Source of the DNA: an uncultured Actinomycetes bacterium
GTDB lineage: Bacteria > Actinomycetota > Actinomycetes > Nanopelagicales > Nanopelagicaceae
DNA length: 64,000 nt
Reading direction: 5' to 3'
Assembly (NCBI GenBank): GCA_903825945.1
Contig: CAIKCJ010000026.1
Location: forward strand, 21,059-85,058
A program made the translations under genes and the position numbers. Positions within the stretch are counted from its first letter, which is position 1, and every line of letters starts with the position of its first letter. Below, piece by piece: positions 27,201-37,069 of this stretch. Below the pieces are notes generated by a model. The model was given only the letters and a program-made list of their open reading frames with translations. It did not search any database and was not told the origin of the DNA.

Positions 27201-27546
27201 TGAGCTTTGTGCCGAACTTTTCAAAGGAACCACGCTCATGAAGCTGCATGGCAGCATTGAGAGCTGTCTGGCCGCCCAGTGTTGCTAGGACAGCAGTAGG
27301 CTTTTCGATTGCCATAATCTTCTCAATAATCTCAGGAGTGATTGGCTCGATATATGTGGCGTCGGCAAACTGTGGATCGGTCATGATTGTCGCCGGGTTC
27401 GAGTTGATTAAAATAACTCGGATGCCTTCATCTCGTAGCACTCGGCATGCTTGTACGCCGGAATAATCAAACTCACATGCCTGTCCGATAACAATCGGAC
27501 CACTTCCGATTACGAGAACGCTTTCGATGGATTTGTCTTTAGGCAT
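24274..27546 (-). CDS. carB: Carbamoyl-phosphate synthase, large subunit
   Basis: Builds carbamoyl phosphate from ammonia, bicarbonate and two ATP. The 1090-residue product holds two homologous ATP-grasp halves, each opening with a GSGP(I/N)xIGQxxEFDYS motif, and a C-terminal MGS-like allosteric domain (from about residue 940) ending [17 protein letters not shown]. Its start overlaps the carA stop by 8 bp. It supplies both arginine and pyrimidine synthesis; in this operon the pyrimidine role is clear. Confidence 0.98.
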   Translation of the reverse strand: MPKDKSIESVLVIGSGPIVIGQACEFDYSGVQACRVLRDEGIRVILINSNPATIMTDPQFADATYIEPITPEIIEKIMAIEKPTAVLATLGGQTALNAAMQLHERGSFEKFGTKLIGANVDAIKRGEDREVFKTIVEKVGGESARSRICHTMSECLAAAIELSYPVVVRPSFTMGGLGSGIAFDQAELELIAGAGLRHSPTSEVLLEESILGWKEYELEVVRDHKDNVVIVCSIENIDPMGVHTGDSITVAPALTLTDVEFQKLRDLSIDIIREVGVDTGGCNIQFAVNPKDGRIIVIEMNPRVSRSSALASKATGFPIAKIATKLAVGYTLDEINNDITKTTPASFEPTLDYIVVKVPRFAFEKFTEADPRLTTTMKSVGEAMAIGRSFPEALQKALRSVEKKGTTFSWEPVGEILDDLIHKIGIPTEWRLQQVQRALWLGLSIEEAHAITKIDPWFLAQIQAINEYADFIKNSGDLTAEIIKDAKSLGFSDSQIASLRSTTEAAIRSERQRLDIHPIFKTVDTCAAEFEAHTPYHYSSYDSETEVRSRTKPAVIILGSGPNRIGQGLEFDYSCVHAAFALREAGYETVMINCNPETVSTDYDTSDRLYFEPLTLEDVLEVIRAEMAAGPVLGVIAQLGGQTPLGLARGLLDAGVTILGTSPDAIDMAEDRGKFGRILEENGLTAPKFGMASSYEEALTVAASITYPVLVRPSFVLGGRGMEIVYDDESLKGFIEKATQITPNQPVLIDRFLDDAIEIDVDALYDGKELYLAGVMEHIEEAGIHSGDSACVLPSISISQAKLAELREATEKIARGVGVRGLINIQFAISRAEHDDTLYVLEANPRASRTVPFVSKATGIALSKAASMIAMGSDIESLRSSGFLPQSGDGQAIGISVKEAVLPWNRFRRIDGTGVDAVLGPEMRSTGEVMGIADTFGEAYFKSQIASFGTLPESGNVFISLSARDKLGSVEPARALAALGFALYATKGTHDLLAEHGVDSTVVRKNSEPGDGLSAVDMINTSMVDLVINTPLGRGTRHDGWLIRTASVQRGIPIITTIAGFRAAVSGITELRNHEMSVCSLQNWHKKSLA

Positions 27547-28681
27547 GGGCTACCTTCGCTTGGGTCATGAGATCTGCAAAATGGTCAAAGAGATAAACAG
27601 CATCGTGTGGTCCTGCAGCTGATTCCGGGTGATACTGGACGCTAAAAGCTGGTCGTTCCAGAAGCTCGATTCCTTCGACAACACCATCGTTGAGACAGAT
27701 ATGCGAGACATATCCTGCGCCGAAAACGGTAGTGAAGTTCGAGTCGGTAGGCGCTGCCACTGCAAATCCATGGTTATGGGCCGTGATCTCGATCCTATTT
27801 GTCCGCAAATTCTTCACTGGCTGATTGATGCCACGGTGACCAAATGGCAACTTATAGGTCTCAAAACCTAAAGCTCTGCCGAGAATCTGGTGACCGAAGC
27901 AGATTCCAAATACAGGCAAGCCTTCTAAGAGGAAGTGACGGACCACGTCAACAATTGCATCCATCGTTGCTGGGTCTCCAGGACCATTTGATATGAAGAG
28001 TCCATCGGGAGAAATGGCCTCTATATCAGCAACGCTCGCATCCATAGGAAGGACATGTACCTCCATGCCGCGCTCCGACATGGACCTAGGAGTTGCATTC
28101 TTTATGCCGAGATCAAGGGCAGCGACGGTGAATTTCTTCTCCACACCTGGAGCTACAGATACAACATAGGACTTTGGTGTTGTCACATCTTTCGCTAGAA
28201 AAGCTCCAGCCATAGAGGATTGAGAGCGGACTTTAATGACCATCTCGTCACGCGTCAGTGATGTACCAGAGAAAATGCCAACGCGCATTGCTCCTCGATC
28301 ACGTAGATGTCGAGTTATGGCTCTGGTATCTACCCCAGAGATTCCAACAACTCCTGCTTGTATCAACGCATCTTCCAACGAATTCTCAGATCGCCAATTG
28401 CTTACGCGAGGAGATGGATTGCGAACCACAAATCCAGATACCCAGATGCGATCAGATTCCATGTCGAAATTGTTCATCCCCGTGTTGCCAATGTGTGGAG
28501 CCGTCATGATGACAATCTGCTTGTGGTAGGAAGGATCCGTAAGAGTCTCTTGGTAGCCGGTCATGCCCGTAGAGAAAACAGCCTCACCAAATGTTTCGCC
28601 AGTGGCTGCCCAACTTTTGCCCTCAAAGATCGTTCCATCGTCGAGAACAAGGAATGCCTTGCCTGTACCTTCGTTATTCAT
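27539..28681 (-). CDS. carA: Carbamoyl-phosphate synthase, small (glutaminase) subunit
   Basis: Releases ammonia from glutamine for CarB. The 380-residue product has the N-terminal CPSase domain ([23 protein letters not shown]) and a class I amidotransferase domain with the nucleophile in [16 protein letters not shown] and the His-Glu pair in [14 protein letters not shown]. Overlaps of 8 bp with pyrC upstream and carB downstream point to coupled translation. Confidence 0.97.
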   Translation of the reverse strand: MNNEGTGKAFLVLDDGTIFEGKSWAATGETFGEAVFSTGMTGYQETLTDPSYHKQIVIMTAPHIGNTGMNNFDMESDRIWVSGFVVRNPSPRVSNWRSENSLEDALIQAGVVGISGVDTRAITRHLRDRGAMRVGIFSGTSLTRDEMVIKVRSQSSMAGAFLAKDVTTPKSYVVSVAPGVEKKFTVAALDLGIKNATPRSMSERGMEVHVLPMDASVADIEAISPDGLFISNGPGDPATMDAIVDVVRHFLLEGLPVFGICFGHQILGRALGFETYKLPFGHRGINQPVKNLRTNRIEITAHNHGFAVAAPTDSNFTTVFGAGYVSHICLNDGVVEGIELLERPAFSVQYHPESAAGPHDAVYLFDHFADLMTQAKVAHA

Positions 28682-29975
28682 AGCGCTTTCCCGTCAGTTG
28701 GCCATCTTGCAGAACGTGAACTCCATGGAAATATGTATGCATTACGCGAGCCGGCAAAGTGCGACCATGAAAGGGGGTGTTTGAACTCTTAGACGCTGTA
28801 GTCGCTCGGTCAACGGTCCACGTGGCCTCGGTATCCACTACGACTAAGTGTGCAGGAGCGCCAACCTCGATGCGACCATGTGCAGAGTAGCCGCCGATCT
28901 TGGCTGGAGTGATAGACATGCGTTCCACTAGTTGTGCCCAATCAATTTTCTTTGTCACGATCATTGACTCAACGACCGCAGATAGCGAAGTTTCTAATCC
29001 AAGCATTCCGAATGCTGCAGCGCTCCATTCGCACTCTTTAGCTTCGTTCGGGTGTGGAGCATGATCTGTCGCGACAATATCAATAGTTCCATCCGCCAAA
29101 CCATCTCGAAGTGCTTGGACATCTTCAGTTGTGCGAAGTGGTGGATTAACCTTAAATACAGAGTTGTACCCAACCGCGCTCTCATCAGTAAGTATCAAAT
29201 GGTGTGGCGTTACTTCAGCAGTGACTGAGATCCCTTGGGACTTAGCCCAGCGAACGAGCTCTACTCCGCCTTTTGTCGTGAGGTGACAGATATGCAATCG
29301 ACTGCCAACATGATGAGCGAGAAGAATATCGCGAGCGATAATTGACTCTTCCGCGACGGCTGGCCAACCGGTAAGTCCGAGTGCACTTGATACGAGACCC
29401 TCATTCATCTGCGCACCCACCGTAAGGCGTGGTTCTTGCGCATGTTGGGCGATAACTCCACCAAAAGTTTTTACATACTCTAAGGCACGACGCATCAACA
29501 AGGGATCGCTCACACAATTTCCATCATCACTGAAAATGCGCACTCCTGCTGCAGATTGTGCCATTGCTGATAGTTCGGCGAGAGCCTTTCCTTCAATACC
29601 TTGAGTGACAGCTCCAATGGGAAATACATCGCACAATCCGGCATCTTTACCTAGACGAGCGACCTGCTCGACCACACCTGCGGTATCAGCAACCGGAGAT
29701 GTATTGGCCATGGCACTTACGGCTGTGTAACCACCTTTGACTGCAGCTTGTGAACCAGTTAGAACTGTCTCGGCACCTTCCTTGCCAGGTTGGCGTAAGT
29801 GTGTGTGAAGATCAACTAATCCCGGAATGAGAAGGTTTTTGTTGGCATCACAATCCAAACCTTGGCTCTTCTGTCCCCTGGCGGGAGCGATAGCACTAAT
29901 AACTCCATCCGTGACATCAACATCTACTATGTGATTGTCTGTCATACGTGCATTGTGCAATGTGAAGGTACTCAT
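28674..29975 (-). CDS. pyrC: Dihydroorotase
   Basis: Cyclises carbamoyl aspartate to dihydroorotate. A type I dihydroorotase of 433 residues: LVDLHTHLRQPGKEGAE (metal HxH), a lysine-bearing middle segment, a later metal His in HICHLTTKGG, and the catalytic Asp in ATDHAPHPNEAKECEW. It begins 2 bp after the pyrB stop. Confidence 0.97.
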   Translation of the reverse strand: MSTFTLHNARMTDNHIVDVDVTDGVISAIAPARGQKSQGLDCDANKNLLIPGLVDLHTHLRQPGKEGAETVLTGSQAAVKGGYTAVSAMANTSPVADTAGVVEQVARLGKDAGLCDVFPIGAVTQGIEGKALAELSAMAQSAAGVRIFSDDGNCVSDPLLMRRALEYVKTFGGVIAQHAQEPRLTVGAQMNEGLVSSALGLTGWPAVAEESIIARDILLAHHVGSRLHICHLTTKGGVELVRWAKSQGISVTAEVTPHHLILTDESAVGYNSVFKVNPPLRTTEDVQALRDGLADGTIDIVATDHAPHPNEAKECEWSAAAFGMLGLETSLSAVVESMIVTKKIDWAQLVERMSITPAKIGGYSAHGRIEVGAPAHLVVVDTEATWTVDRATTASKSSNTPFHGRTLPARVMHTYFHGVHVLQDGQLTGKRYE

Positions 29976-29977
29976 CG

Positions 29978-30919
29978 TCAGTTATCTCCCTCGATTGATC
30001 CGCCCAGAAGCAGATACAAGATTGCCATTCGGACACTGATGCCGTTCTTAACTTGCTTGAGCACTACGGATCGAGGTGAGTCAGCGGCTTCGGCGCAAAT
30101 TTCGAGTCCACGATTCATTGGTCCAGGGTGCATGATGATTGACGTTGGTTTCATCGAGCCAAGGCGCGAACGAGTTAATCCATAGTCGCGCGCATACTCG
30201 CGTTCTGATGGGAAGAAGGATGCGTTCATTCTCTCACTCTGCACTCGGAGCATCATGACGGCATCGCAATGTTCAATGATCTCATCGAGGTTGTAAGAGA
30301 CAGATACTCCCCAACTTTCAACGCCAAGTGGAAGGAGTGTGGCAGGGCCCACCACCGTTACACGAGCGCCAAGGGAGGTAAGAAGTGCGGCGTTACTTCG
30401 AGCAACTCGCGAATGGAGAATATCTCCGACTATCGCGATGTGTAGTCCGGTGAAATCGTTGCGATGTTCTGGAAAGTGATCGCGAATTGTGTAGGCGTCA
30501 AGCAGAGCCTGTGATGGATGTTGATGAGTTCCATCACCAGCATTCACAACTTTGGCGCTGATCCAGCCTGAGTTAGCGAGAAGATGGGCAGCACCTGAAG
30601 CAGGATGTCTAATCACCATAAGGTCGGCGCCCATTGCTTCCAACGTTTGAGCTGTGTCCTTAAGACTCTCTCCCTTGCTGACGCTGGAGCCTTTTGCGGA
30701 GAAATTTATGACATCAGCAGATAACCGTTTTGCAGCCGCCTCAAAAGAAAGTCTGGTTCGAGTTGAGTCCTCAAAGAAGAGATTCACAATTGTGCGACCG
30801 CGAAGAGTTGGAAGTTTTTTAACAGATCCTTCGGTAAGACGCGAAAGTTCCTTAGCTGTGTCTAAAATGTTGAGAGCCTGGCTAGCGGTAATGTCGTCTA
30901 TTGAAAGTAAATTCTGCAT
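29978..30919 (-). CDS. pyrB: Aspartate carbamoyltransferase, catalytic subunit
   Basis: Joins carbamoyl phosphate and aspartate, the committed pyrimidine step. The 313-residue product has the carbamoyl-phosphate loop [14 protein letters not shown] and [20 protein letters not shown]. No regulatory subunit pyrI is nearby, as expected for PyrR-controlled operons. The start shares one base with the pyrR stop. Confidence 0.97.
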   Translation of the reverse strand: MQNLLSIDDITASQALNILDTAKELSRLTEGSVKKLPTLRGRTIVNLFFEDSTRTRLSFEAAAKRLSADVINFSAKGSSVSKGESLKDTAQTLEAMGADLMVIRHPASGAAHLLANSGWISAKVVNAGDGTHQHPSQALLDAYTIRDHFPEHRNDFTGLHIAIVGDILHSRVARSNAALLTSLGARVTVVGPATLLPLGVESWGVSVSYNLDEIIEHCDAVMMLRVQSERMNASFFPSEREYARDYGLTRSRLGSMKPTSIIMHPGPMNRGLEICAEAADSPRSVVLKQVKNGISVRMAILYLLLGGSIEGDN

Positions 30920-31443
30920 TAGCGCGCCCCTACTTCCACTTGATCAATGCCATCAATCTCTTCAAGTTGCACTTTAACTATCTCTTTGGCGTTTGTGGGA
31001 ATATTTTTACCGACAAAATCTGCCCGGATCGGAAGTTCACGATGCCCGCGGTCAACTAATACTGCAAGTTGAACACTTTGAGGACGACCTAATTCAGTGA
31101 GAGCATCGAGTGCTGCGCGAATTGTCCTGCCCGAAAACAGAACATCGTCAACAAGAACCACGCGCTTGCCCTCAATTCCGCTTAACGGGAGTTGAGTTTC
31201 AACAATCGCTCGGGGAGGTCGTGTGCGTAGGTCATCACGGTAGAGAGTGATATCTAGTGAACCACAGGGAATGGGCACTTCAATATCCGCTAAAAAGGCA
31301 GTGATTCTTTGTGCAAGGGTGACCCCTCGTGTTGGAATACCAAGAAGGATGACATCTTCTAAACCGTGATTGCGCTCAATAATTTCATGAGCAATACGTT
31401 TGAGCGAACGATCGATATCGCTCTTTTCCAGCACAATACTCAT
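30919..31443 (-). CDS. pyrR: PyrR: pyrimidine operon RNA-binding regulator / uracil phosphoribosyltransferase
   Basis: Binds the pyr mRNA in a UMP-dependent manner; many homologues also have uracil phosphoribosyltransferase activity. The 174-residue product has the PRPP loop [19 protein letters not shown] and the [12 protein letters not shown] segment of the PyrR family. It is the first gene of the pyr operon. A PyrR-binding consensus lies in its own leader next to its RBS, so it probably represses its own translation and that of the operon. Confidence 0.95.
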   Translation of the reverse strand: MSIVLEKSDIDRSLKRIAHEIIERNHGLEDVILLGIPTRGVTLAQRITAFLADIEVPIPCGSLDITLYRDDLRTRPPRAIVETQLPLSGIEGKRVVLVDDVLFSGRTIRAALDALTELGRPQSVQLAVLVDRGHRELPIRADFVGKNIPTNAKEIVKVQLEEIDGIDQVEVGAR

Positions 31444-31446
31444 TTA

Positions 31447-31475
31447 CGCTCCTTCGCCGCCTCTCGGGACGGATC
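31447..31475 (-). promoter_or_regulatory. PyrR-binding loop and RBS in the pyr operon leader
   Basis: The minus strand reads CCGTCCCGAGAGGCGG at 31472-31457, containing TCCCGAGAGGC, a match to the known PyrR target core UCCnGnGAGGy within a hairpin closed by CCG/CGG. AAGGAG follows at once, 6 nt before the pyrR ATG. A GGACC-CTTTAAAG-ATCC segment just upstream could form an alternative fold. No terminator with a U-tract is seen, so translational repression is more likely than attenuation. Confidence 0.75.
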
Positions 31476-31518
31476 TTTAAAGGGTCCTGGCCGTACTTTA
31501 TCAGTCTTCCTTCGGTAA

Positions 31519-31929
31519 CTATTCCAGCGAGATAAGAGATTTAAGGGTTATAACCCGGCCCAGAATCCCGTTGATATAGCTTGCCGAGTCCTTGGTGGAG
31601 AGCTCTTGAGCAAGTTCAACCGCCTCGCTGACAGCAATCTGATCGTTGAGTTCTGGCTCCCACAAGATCTCATAAAGGGCAATCCGAAGCAGGTTGCGAT
31701 CAATCGCTGGCATACGATCCATATCCCAGCCCTCGGCATAGGTATGGATCAACTCGTCAATCTTCTCTCTGTGCGAGCTCACTCCCTGCACCAGGATGGA
31801 GACGTAGTCGCCAGCGGATAGTTCGTCTGCTGGTCGAACCGTCAAAATAGATAGCGCATCGACCTCTCGAAGATCAGCTTCGTAGAGAATATCGAGTGCG
31901 CGTTTACGAGCCTTGCGTCGTGCGCTCAT
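31519..31929 (-). CDS. nusB: Transcription antitermination factor NusB
   Basis: An all-alpha RNA-binding protein of rRNA antitermination complexes. The 136 residues contain SARRKARKRALDILYEADLR at the start and the C-terminal AVSEAVELAQELSTKDSASYINGIL typical of NusB. It lies 14 bp after efp, the common efp-nusB order, and 75 bp before pyrR. Confidence 0.95.
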   Translation of the reverse strand: MSARRKARKRALDILYEADLREVDALSILTVRPADELSAGDYVSILVQGVSSHREKIDELIHTYAEGWDMDRMPAIDRNLLRIALYEILWEPELNDQIAVSEAVELAQELSTKDSASYINGILGRVITLKSLISLE

Positions 31930-31943
31930 ATGAAAAGGCGAAC

Positions 31944-32504
31944 TTAGTTAGCGCGGCCGAGATAGTCGCCTGTGCGAGTATCTACCAAAATCTTCTCATC
32001 TTGCTTGATGAAAAGAGGAACTTGAATATCAATTCCGGTCTCAAGTGTGGCCGGTTTTGTTCCGCCAGAAGAGCGATCGCCCTGCAAGCCAGGCTCGGTA
32101 TAAGTCACGGTGAGTTCTACTGAAGCTGGTAGCTCGATGTAAAGCGGATTTCCTTCGTGAACAGCAACAAGAGCCTTCACATTCTCGAGCATAAAGTTAG
32201 CAGCCTCGCCAACAACTGCCTCAGAGATACTCATCTGATCAAAATTCTCGTCATCCATGAAGATGAAGTCTTCGCCGTCGCGGTAAAGGAATGTCATATC
32301 GCGCTTCTCAAGAATTGCGATATCAACCTTTACGCCGGCGTTAAATGTACGCTCAACAACCTTGCCACCCGGAACGAGCTTGAGCTTGGTGCGTACGAAT
32401 GCTGGACCTTTACCTGGCTTTACATGCTGAAATTCGACAACAGTCCAAAGCTTGCCTTCGATTTCCAAGGTCATACCGTTTTTTAGATCATTAGTTGAGG
32501 CCAT
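31944..32504 (-). CDS. efp: Translation elongation factor P
   Basis: Relieves ribosome stalling at polyproline stretches. The 186-residue product has three beta-barrel domains. The conserved loop [19 protein letters not shown] carries the Lys that is modified in some bacteria, and the C-terminal signature [19 protein letters not shown] is intact. TATCCT lies 6 nt before the ATG with no RBS. Confidence 0.97.
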   Translation of the reverse strand: MASTNDLKNGMTLEIEGKLWTVVEFQHVKPGKGPAFVRTKLKLVPGGKVVERTFNAGVKVDIAILEKRDMTFLYRDGEDFIFMDDENFDQMSISEAVVGEAANFMLENVKALVAVHEGNPLYIELPASVELTVTYTEPGLQGDRSSGGTKPATLETGIDIQVPLFIKQDEKILVDTRTGDYLGRAN

Positions 32505-32510
32505 TGGAGA

Positions 32511-32516
32511 AGGATA
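32511..32516 (-). promoter_or_regulatory. Leaderless-type -10 hexamer of efp-nusB
   Basis: TATCCT on the minus strand, exactly 6 nt before ATG 32504. A promoter here would separate efp-nusB from the aro genes upstream. Confidence 0.5.
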
Positions 32517-32566
32517 CCTGATGAACTTATGTGCTCCCGCATCTAAGCGCCTGAAGCACGGCCTAT

Positions 32567-33001
32567 TTAAGCGCGAAGGAGGGTGCGCATCGCTTCCAAA
32601 GCGAGTCGATACGAATCCGGACCAAAACCTGCAATTGTGCCAACGGCATGTCCTGAGATCACCGATGTGTGGCGGAACTCTTCGCGAGCTAACGGGTTGC
32701 TCAAATGAACCTCTATCAGCGGGGCTTTGAGCATGGCGGTAGCATCTCCAATCGCGTAGGAATAATGCGTGAACGCGGCTGGATTGAAAATGACCGGAGT
32801 GTGTGAATCAGCCGCTTCATGCAACCAAGAGATTATCTGAGCTTCGCTATCGCTTTGCCGCACATCAGCTGATAAGCCGAACTCTTGGGCCGAGTTTTCA
32901 ATGAATTCTTGCAGCTGTGGAAACCTCATGCTGCCGTAAATTGAGGAATCCCGCAGATCTAACCGACCAAGGTTGGGTCCATTGAGTACGAGGATCTTCA
33001 T
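32567..33001 (-). CDS. aroQ: 3-dehydroquinate dehydratase, type II
   Basis: Third step of the shikimate pathway. The 144-residue product has the type II features [15 protein letters not shown], the catalytic Tyr in [22 protein letters not shown] and [14 protein letters not shown]. The NxGRLDLR stretch differs slightly from the usual NLNLLGxRE but keeps the Arg. Its ATG overlaps the aroB stop by 4 bp. Confidence 0.95.
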   Translation of the reverse strand: MKILVLNGPNLGRLDLRDSSIYGSMRFPQLQEFIENSAQEFGLSADVRQSDSEAQIISWLHEAADSHTPVIFNPAAFTHYSYAIGDATAMLKAPLIEVHLSNPLAREEFRHTSVISGHAVGTIAGFGPDSYRLALEAMRTLLRA

Positions 33002-34059
33002 TGCGACATTCTCTCATAAATGCTCACCAAGATGGAGGCATCTGGACCGTTGACCCAGTCAGGCTCGCCTAACTCACGGACTCCGACAAATCGAAGCACA
33101 CCACTACGGCTCTTCTTATCCCCCAGCATGAGAGCGCTAATAGATTCCCAAGAGTACTTTGAAGAATCGATTCGTGTGGGTAACCCATACGCCGTGAGAA
33201 TAGCGATCAACTCAGTAGTGACCTCGGGATTTAGATTGAGGGCAGCCTCACTTAAATATGAGGCGAAGACCAAACCAATCGCCACTGCTTCACCATGACG
33301 AAGGGTGTAGCCCGAGAGCTTTTCAACTGCGTGAGCGCAAGTATGTCCGTAGTTAAGAATCTCGCGAAGTCCGGATTCCGTAAAATCTTGAGACACAACA
33401 TCTGCCTTAACCTGCACGGATTTCTTAATCAAATCCTCTGCAATCGATCGTGCGCCTTGCAGTGATGGATGTCTGCGCACATCTTCTAGGATAGACGGAT
33501 CGGCGATATAGCCACACTTAATAACTTCAGCTAAACCTGACGCGAAATCACGATCACTCAGAGTCTCCAACAGTGTTGGATCTATGTAGACAACTTGTGG
33601 TGAGTGAAACGCTCCTACAAGATTCTTACCTGCGTTGGTGTTGATGCCAGTTTTGCCACCAACGGCTGCATCAACCATTCCCGCCAGAGTTGTTGCAACT
33701 GCATACCACTTCACTCCTCGCAACCAAGAAGCTGCTACGAAACCAGCGAGATCTGTGGTGGATCCGCCGCCGAATCCGATAATGCAATCTTTGCGGCCCA
33801 AATCTATTTTGCCGAGCTCTTCCCAGATCTGATTTGCGACATCAATTGTCTTCGCATCTTCACCAGTAGGCGTAACGAAAACGGTAGTTTTAGGATCTGA
33901 GCTAAATTGCTCTATGAGATTGAATTTATTTTCAATAAACTCAGGAACGATAATAAGGGCCTTGTCATGGGAGCTGATTGCTTGCGAGAGAGCCTGTCGC
34001 CATGGCGTACCGATCTGCACCTCATACTGGATCTCTGCGCTTACTTTCACCGATTTCAT
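32998..34059 (-). CDS. aroB: 3-dehydroquinate synthase
   Basis: Second step of the shikimate pathway, NAD- and metal-dependent. The 353-residue product has GFGGGSTTDLAGFVAASWLRG (NAD binding), KTGINTNAGKNLVGAFH, EVIKCGYIAD and NYGHTCAHAVE with metal His residues. ATG 34059 overlaps the aroK stop as ATGA, and homology begins there; an upstream ATG at 34083 would run into aroK. Confidence 0.96.
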   Translation of the reverse strand: MKSVKVSAEIQYEVQIGTPWRQALSQAISSHDKALIIVPEFIENKFNLIEQFSSDPKTTVFVTPTGEDAKTIDVANQIWEELGKIDLGRKDCIIGFGGGSTTDLAGFVAASWLRGVKWYAVATTLAGMVDAAVGGKTGINTNAGKNLVGAFHSPQVVYIDPTLLETLSDRDFASGLAEVIKCGYIADPSILEDVRRHPSLQGARSIAEDLIKKSVQVKADVVSQDFTESGLREILNYGHTCAHAVEKLSGYTLRHGEAVAIGLVFASYLSEAALNLNPEVTTELIAILTAYGLPTRIDSSKYSWESISALMLGDKKSRSGVLRFVGVRELGEPDWVNGPDASILVSIYERMSQ

Positions 34060-34577
34060 CGCTCTACTCCAAATTCCAAGCACTTATGAGCTATCTGCAC
34101 CGCGATTTCATTCGCCTTTTTGCTGTCAGTTGAAAATGTCATATCAGCCAGCGCTTGGTAGACAGGTTCGCGCTCAGCGAGAATCCGCACCCACTTGTCC
34201 TCAGGGTTATCGGCCAGTAGAGGTCGATTGTTCTGCTTGCCGACTCGAGCAAGAGCCTGATGTGCCGACACATGTAGATAGATGACAGGGAAAGAACTTT
34301 TCGAAAGGAGTTCTCGTACCTGCTCGCTGAGGATAGATCCACCGCCAAGTGCAACAATCCCTGGCTCAGAAGCCAGAACTCCCAAAACAACTTCTTGCTC
34401 GATCTTGCGAAAAACTGCTTCACCACTCTCGTTAAATATTTGAGTGATGGTTTTATTGGTGAGATTTTCAATGAGCGAATCAGTATCTATGAAGGTAGTA
34501 CCGAGCTCCTTGGCCAGCGCTTTACCAATGGAAGATTTTCCACTTCCGGGTGGACCCATAAGTACAGCGCGAGGCAT
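34056..34577 (-). CDS. aroK: Shikimate kinase
   Basis: Phosphorylates shikimate. The 173-residue product has the P-loop MGPPGSGKSSIGKALA, the shikimate-binding FIDTDSLIE, VALGGGSIL and the lid Arg region NRPLLADNPEDKW. It abuts aroC (34577/34578) and overlaps aroB by 4 bp. Confidence 0.96.
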   Translation of the reverse strand: MPRAVLMGPPGSGKSSIGKALAKELGTTFIDTDSLIENLTNKTITQIFNESGEAVFRKIEQEVVLGVLASEPGIVALGGGSILSEQVRELLSKSSFPVIYLHVSAHQALARVGKQNNRPLLADNPEDKWVRILAEREPVYQALADMTFSTDSKKANEIAVQIAHKCLEFGVER

Positions 34578-35762
34578 TTACTTGATTTCGAGATGTGCCA
34601 TATACGACTCATAATTCCTACGAGTCTGCATAACGGAATCGCCACCAAATTTCTCAATTACTGCATCAGCAAGCACTAGAGCGACCATAGCCTCGGCAAC
34701 TATTCCAGCTGCGGGAACAGCACAGACATCGCTTCGTTGGTTGATTGCTTTCGCAGGTTCGCCAGTCTTGGTATCAATTGTGTCAAGAGCTTTGGGGACA
34801 GTTGAAATCGGTTTCATGGCTGCACGCACTCGCAGGACTTCGCCGTTGGACATGCCACCCTCTGTACCTCCTGCGCGGTCGGTACGACGTACGACCTTGC
34901 CAGACGCATCCTTTTCAATCTCATCATGAGCGAGAGAACCACGACGACGAGCCGTTGTGAATCCGTCGCCGATCTCTACGCCTTTGATGGCTTGAATCCC
35001 CATCATCGCCCCTGCAAGACGCGCATCGAGTCTGCGATCCCAATGAACATGTGAACCAAGTCCTGGTGGGAGGTCAAAGGCGAGAACTTCGATAACGCCA
35101 CCTAGCGTGTCGCCTGCAGCATGTGCTGAATCGATCTCTGCAACCATCGCTTGGCTGGCTGCGGCATCAAAGGCACGAACCGGATCAGCATCCACACGAT
35201 CTCGGTCTGCGATGGTTGGCAACGGTGCATCAGCAGCACTAGTGGCTTCGCCTATTGAGATCACATGCGACATTAATTGAACACCGACTGATTGTTGTAG
35301 GAAGGCACGCGCAACAGCTCCAAGTGCAACACGAGCTGCTGTCTCACGAGCACTTGCACGCTCAAGAATTGGTCGTGCATCATCAAAATCGTATTTCTGC
35401 ATTCCAACTAAGTCTGCGTGCCCCGGACGTGGACGAGTGAGCGGAGCATTGCGAGCAAGCGATGCCAACTCTTCTTCCGGCACCGGGTCGGCCGACATGA
35501 CCTTTTCCCACTTCGGCCACTCTGAGTTTCCTACCTGGACAGAGATTGGGCCCCCTTGGCTCACTCCGTGTCTAACTCCACCAAGGATTGAGACGAGGTC
35601 AGCTTCAAAATTTTGACGAGCACCACGGCCATATCCCAATCTGCGACGACGCAGATCAGCATCAATCATCTCTGAAGTAATCTGAACATGAGCTGGAAGA
35701 CCCTCAAGGATCGCGGAGAGTGCAGGGCCATGGGATTCACCTGCAGTAAGCCATCTAAGCAT
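34578..35762 (-). CDS. aroC: Chorismate synthase
   Basis: Forms chorismate from EPSP using reduced FMN. The 394-residue product has [56 protein letters not shown] and the later [17 protein letters not shown], all family signatures. AAGG lies near the ATG. It starts the aroC-K-B-Q run. Confidence 0.97.
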   Translation of the reverse strand: MLRWLTAGESHGPALSAILEGLPAHVQITSEMIDADLRRRRLGYGRGARQNFEADLVSILGGVRHGVSQGGPISVQVGNSEWPKWEKVMSADPVPEEELASLARNAPLTRPRPGHADLVGMQKYDFDDARPILERASARETAARVALGAVARAFLQQSVGVQLMSHVISIGEATSAADAPLPTIADRDRVDADPVRAFDAAASQAMVAEIDSAHAAGDTLGGVIEVLAFDLPPGLGSHVHWDRRLDARLAGAMMGIQAIKGVEIGDGFTTARRRGSLAHDEIEKDASGKVVRRTDRAGGTEGGMSNGEVLRVRAAMKPISTVPKALDTIDTKTGEPAKAINQRSDVCAVPAAGIVAEAMVALVLADAVIEKFGGDSVMQTRRNYESYMAHLEIK

Positions 35763-35799
35763 GACCTTATTCTCTCACGTCATAGGTGGTTGGCGCGTC

Positions 35800-36198
35800 C
35801 TAAATAGTCAGAAGTGCGCCAAGGATCAGAGCAGGAGCGAATGGGATAGTCCGTTTTCTATGGAAGAGAGCGGTGATGAGCCCAAGGATCAGAGTTGCAA
35901 ACCAGGCAAAGACCCCGCGTTGATAGTCGGCAAGAACAAATCCAAGGACTGAGATCAATTTGAGATCGCCCATGCCAATTCTCCTGCGAGTGATGAGAAA
36001 GAGGATCGCGGAGAATAGGACGGCTGATCCACCTACCTCAAGTGAGTGCAGAAAATGATTGCGATCGAATACAAGGCGTAAAGCCAGAGTTCCCGCAAGG
36101 AAACTTACTAACAAGTGATTGGGTATACGGTGAGTTTTCACATCTATGAAAGCTATTGGTAGACCGAGGGCGAGTAACAGGATGAGTTGTGCGTACAT
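35800..36198 (-). CDS. Small type IV prepilin peptidase (A24 family), peptidase core only
   Basis: A 132-residue membrane aspartyl peptidase with about four membrane spans. The two catalytic Asp sites are visible: FIDVKTHRIPNH (first) and RIGMGDLKLISVLG, the GxGD motif (second). It lacks the N-terminal cysteine-rich methyltransferase domain of PilD, so it resembles TadV/CpaA-type enzymes. These process prepilins, but no pilin gene is in the window. It sits alone between aroE and aroC, with its own leaderless -10. Confidence 0.85.
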   Translation of the reverse strand: MYAQLILLLALGLPIAFIDVKTHRIPNHLLVSFLAGTLALRLVFDRNHFLHSLEVGGSAVLFSAILFLITRRRIGMGDLKLISVLGFVLADYQRGVFAWFATLILGLITALFHRKRTIPFAPALILGALLTI

Positions 36199-36204
36199 GC
36201 CTTG

Positions 36205-36210
36205 ACCTTA
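36205..36210 (-). promoter_or_regulatory. Leaderless-type -10 hexamer of the prepilin peptidase gene
   Basis: TAAGGT on the minus strand, exactly 6 nt before ATG 36198. Confidence 0.4.
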
Positions 36211-36262
36211 AGCCAATGGCGCGATGGGTGCCTTAAGTTATCCACAACCACAACCGTCACAA

Positions 36263-37069
36263 CTACGCGTTACGTCGAGCGATCTCGGCTCTGCCGACCT
36301 CAAGAAGTTCTGCGCGCATTGACGCATAGTCGAACTCGACTCCGGAGAATAGTGATATCTGGTCTAAGGCTTGCTCGACCAAGAGGTCCAAACCATCGAA
36401 CGTTGAATTACCTCGGTCCTTCGCGTACTGCAAAGCCTGGGTAGGTGATGGGTTATATAAAACCTCAAAGAATGTCCCACGAAATTTTTCAATCAGTCCC
36501 AATACTCTTACACTTGCTCCCGATGGGACAGTGGAAATCACTAGGTCATAGCTCGTCAGATCGTGAGACATATCGAAAAAATCCAATCTAGATTTCTCCG
36601 CAATATCCCCAAGCGTCTGCGATCGTGAAGGTGTTCTCAAGAGAAAATCGATAGAGGTAGCAGAGGAGTCGAGCGCACCGAGTGCAGCACGTGCCGTTCC
36701 CCCACCGCCAATAATTGCAACCCGATCTTTCTTTGTGCGCTCCAATAGTCTGGCGAATGCTGAAGCATCAGTTGATGATGCTTTAAAGGTGGCATCGTGC
36801 TTTACCAACGTGTTTGCGGATCGCATACGCGACGCTAAAGGATCCACCTCGAAGTTGAGATCGAATATCGTCTCCTTGAGAGGCATCGTCAAAGAAAACC
36901 CAGTCCATCCAGATTCCAGCGCAGTAGCAAGAAATGTGCGCGCTACATCTGGTTGCATATCGAGCGCGCTGTACTCAGCCTCGACACCAAGCAACTGGTA
37001 AGCGGTTCGATGTAGAAGAGGTGAGAGACTGTGCACAATAGGTGAACCGAGTACCGCAGCCTTAATCAC
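36263..37069 (-). CDS. aroE: Shikimate dehydrogenase
   Basis: Reduces 3-dehydroshikimate with NADPH. The 268-residue product has AVLGSPIVHSLSPLLHRTAY (shikimate binding), FSLTMPLKETI with the catalytic Lys (the usual NVTxPxK reads SLTMPLK), and the Rossmann AIIGGGGTARAALGAL. The start overlaps the mltG stop by 4 bp. The mltG-aroE order is common in actinobacteria. Confidence 0.93.
   Translation of the reverse strand: MIKAAVLGSPIVHSLSPLLHRTAYQLLGVEAEYSALDMQPDVARTFLATALESGWTGFSLTMPLKETIFDLNFEVDPLASRMRSANTLVKHDATFKASSTDASAFARLLERTKKDRVAIIGGGGTARAALGALDSSATSIDFLLRTPSRSQTLGDIAEKSRLDFFDMSHDLTSYDLVISTVPSGASVRVLGLIEKFRGTFFEVLYNPSPTQALQYAKDRGNSTFDGLDLLVEQALDQISLFSGVEFDYASMRAELLEVGRAEIARRNA

Noticed and set aside
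28307..28792. A 161-codon plus-strand frame opposite carA/pyrC
   Set aside because: It is antisense to two strongly conserved genes and its composition looks like a mirror of their codons.
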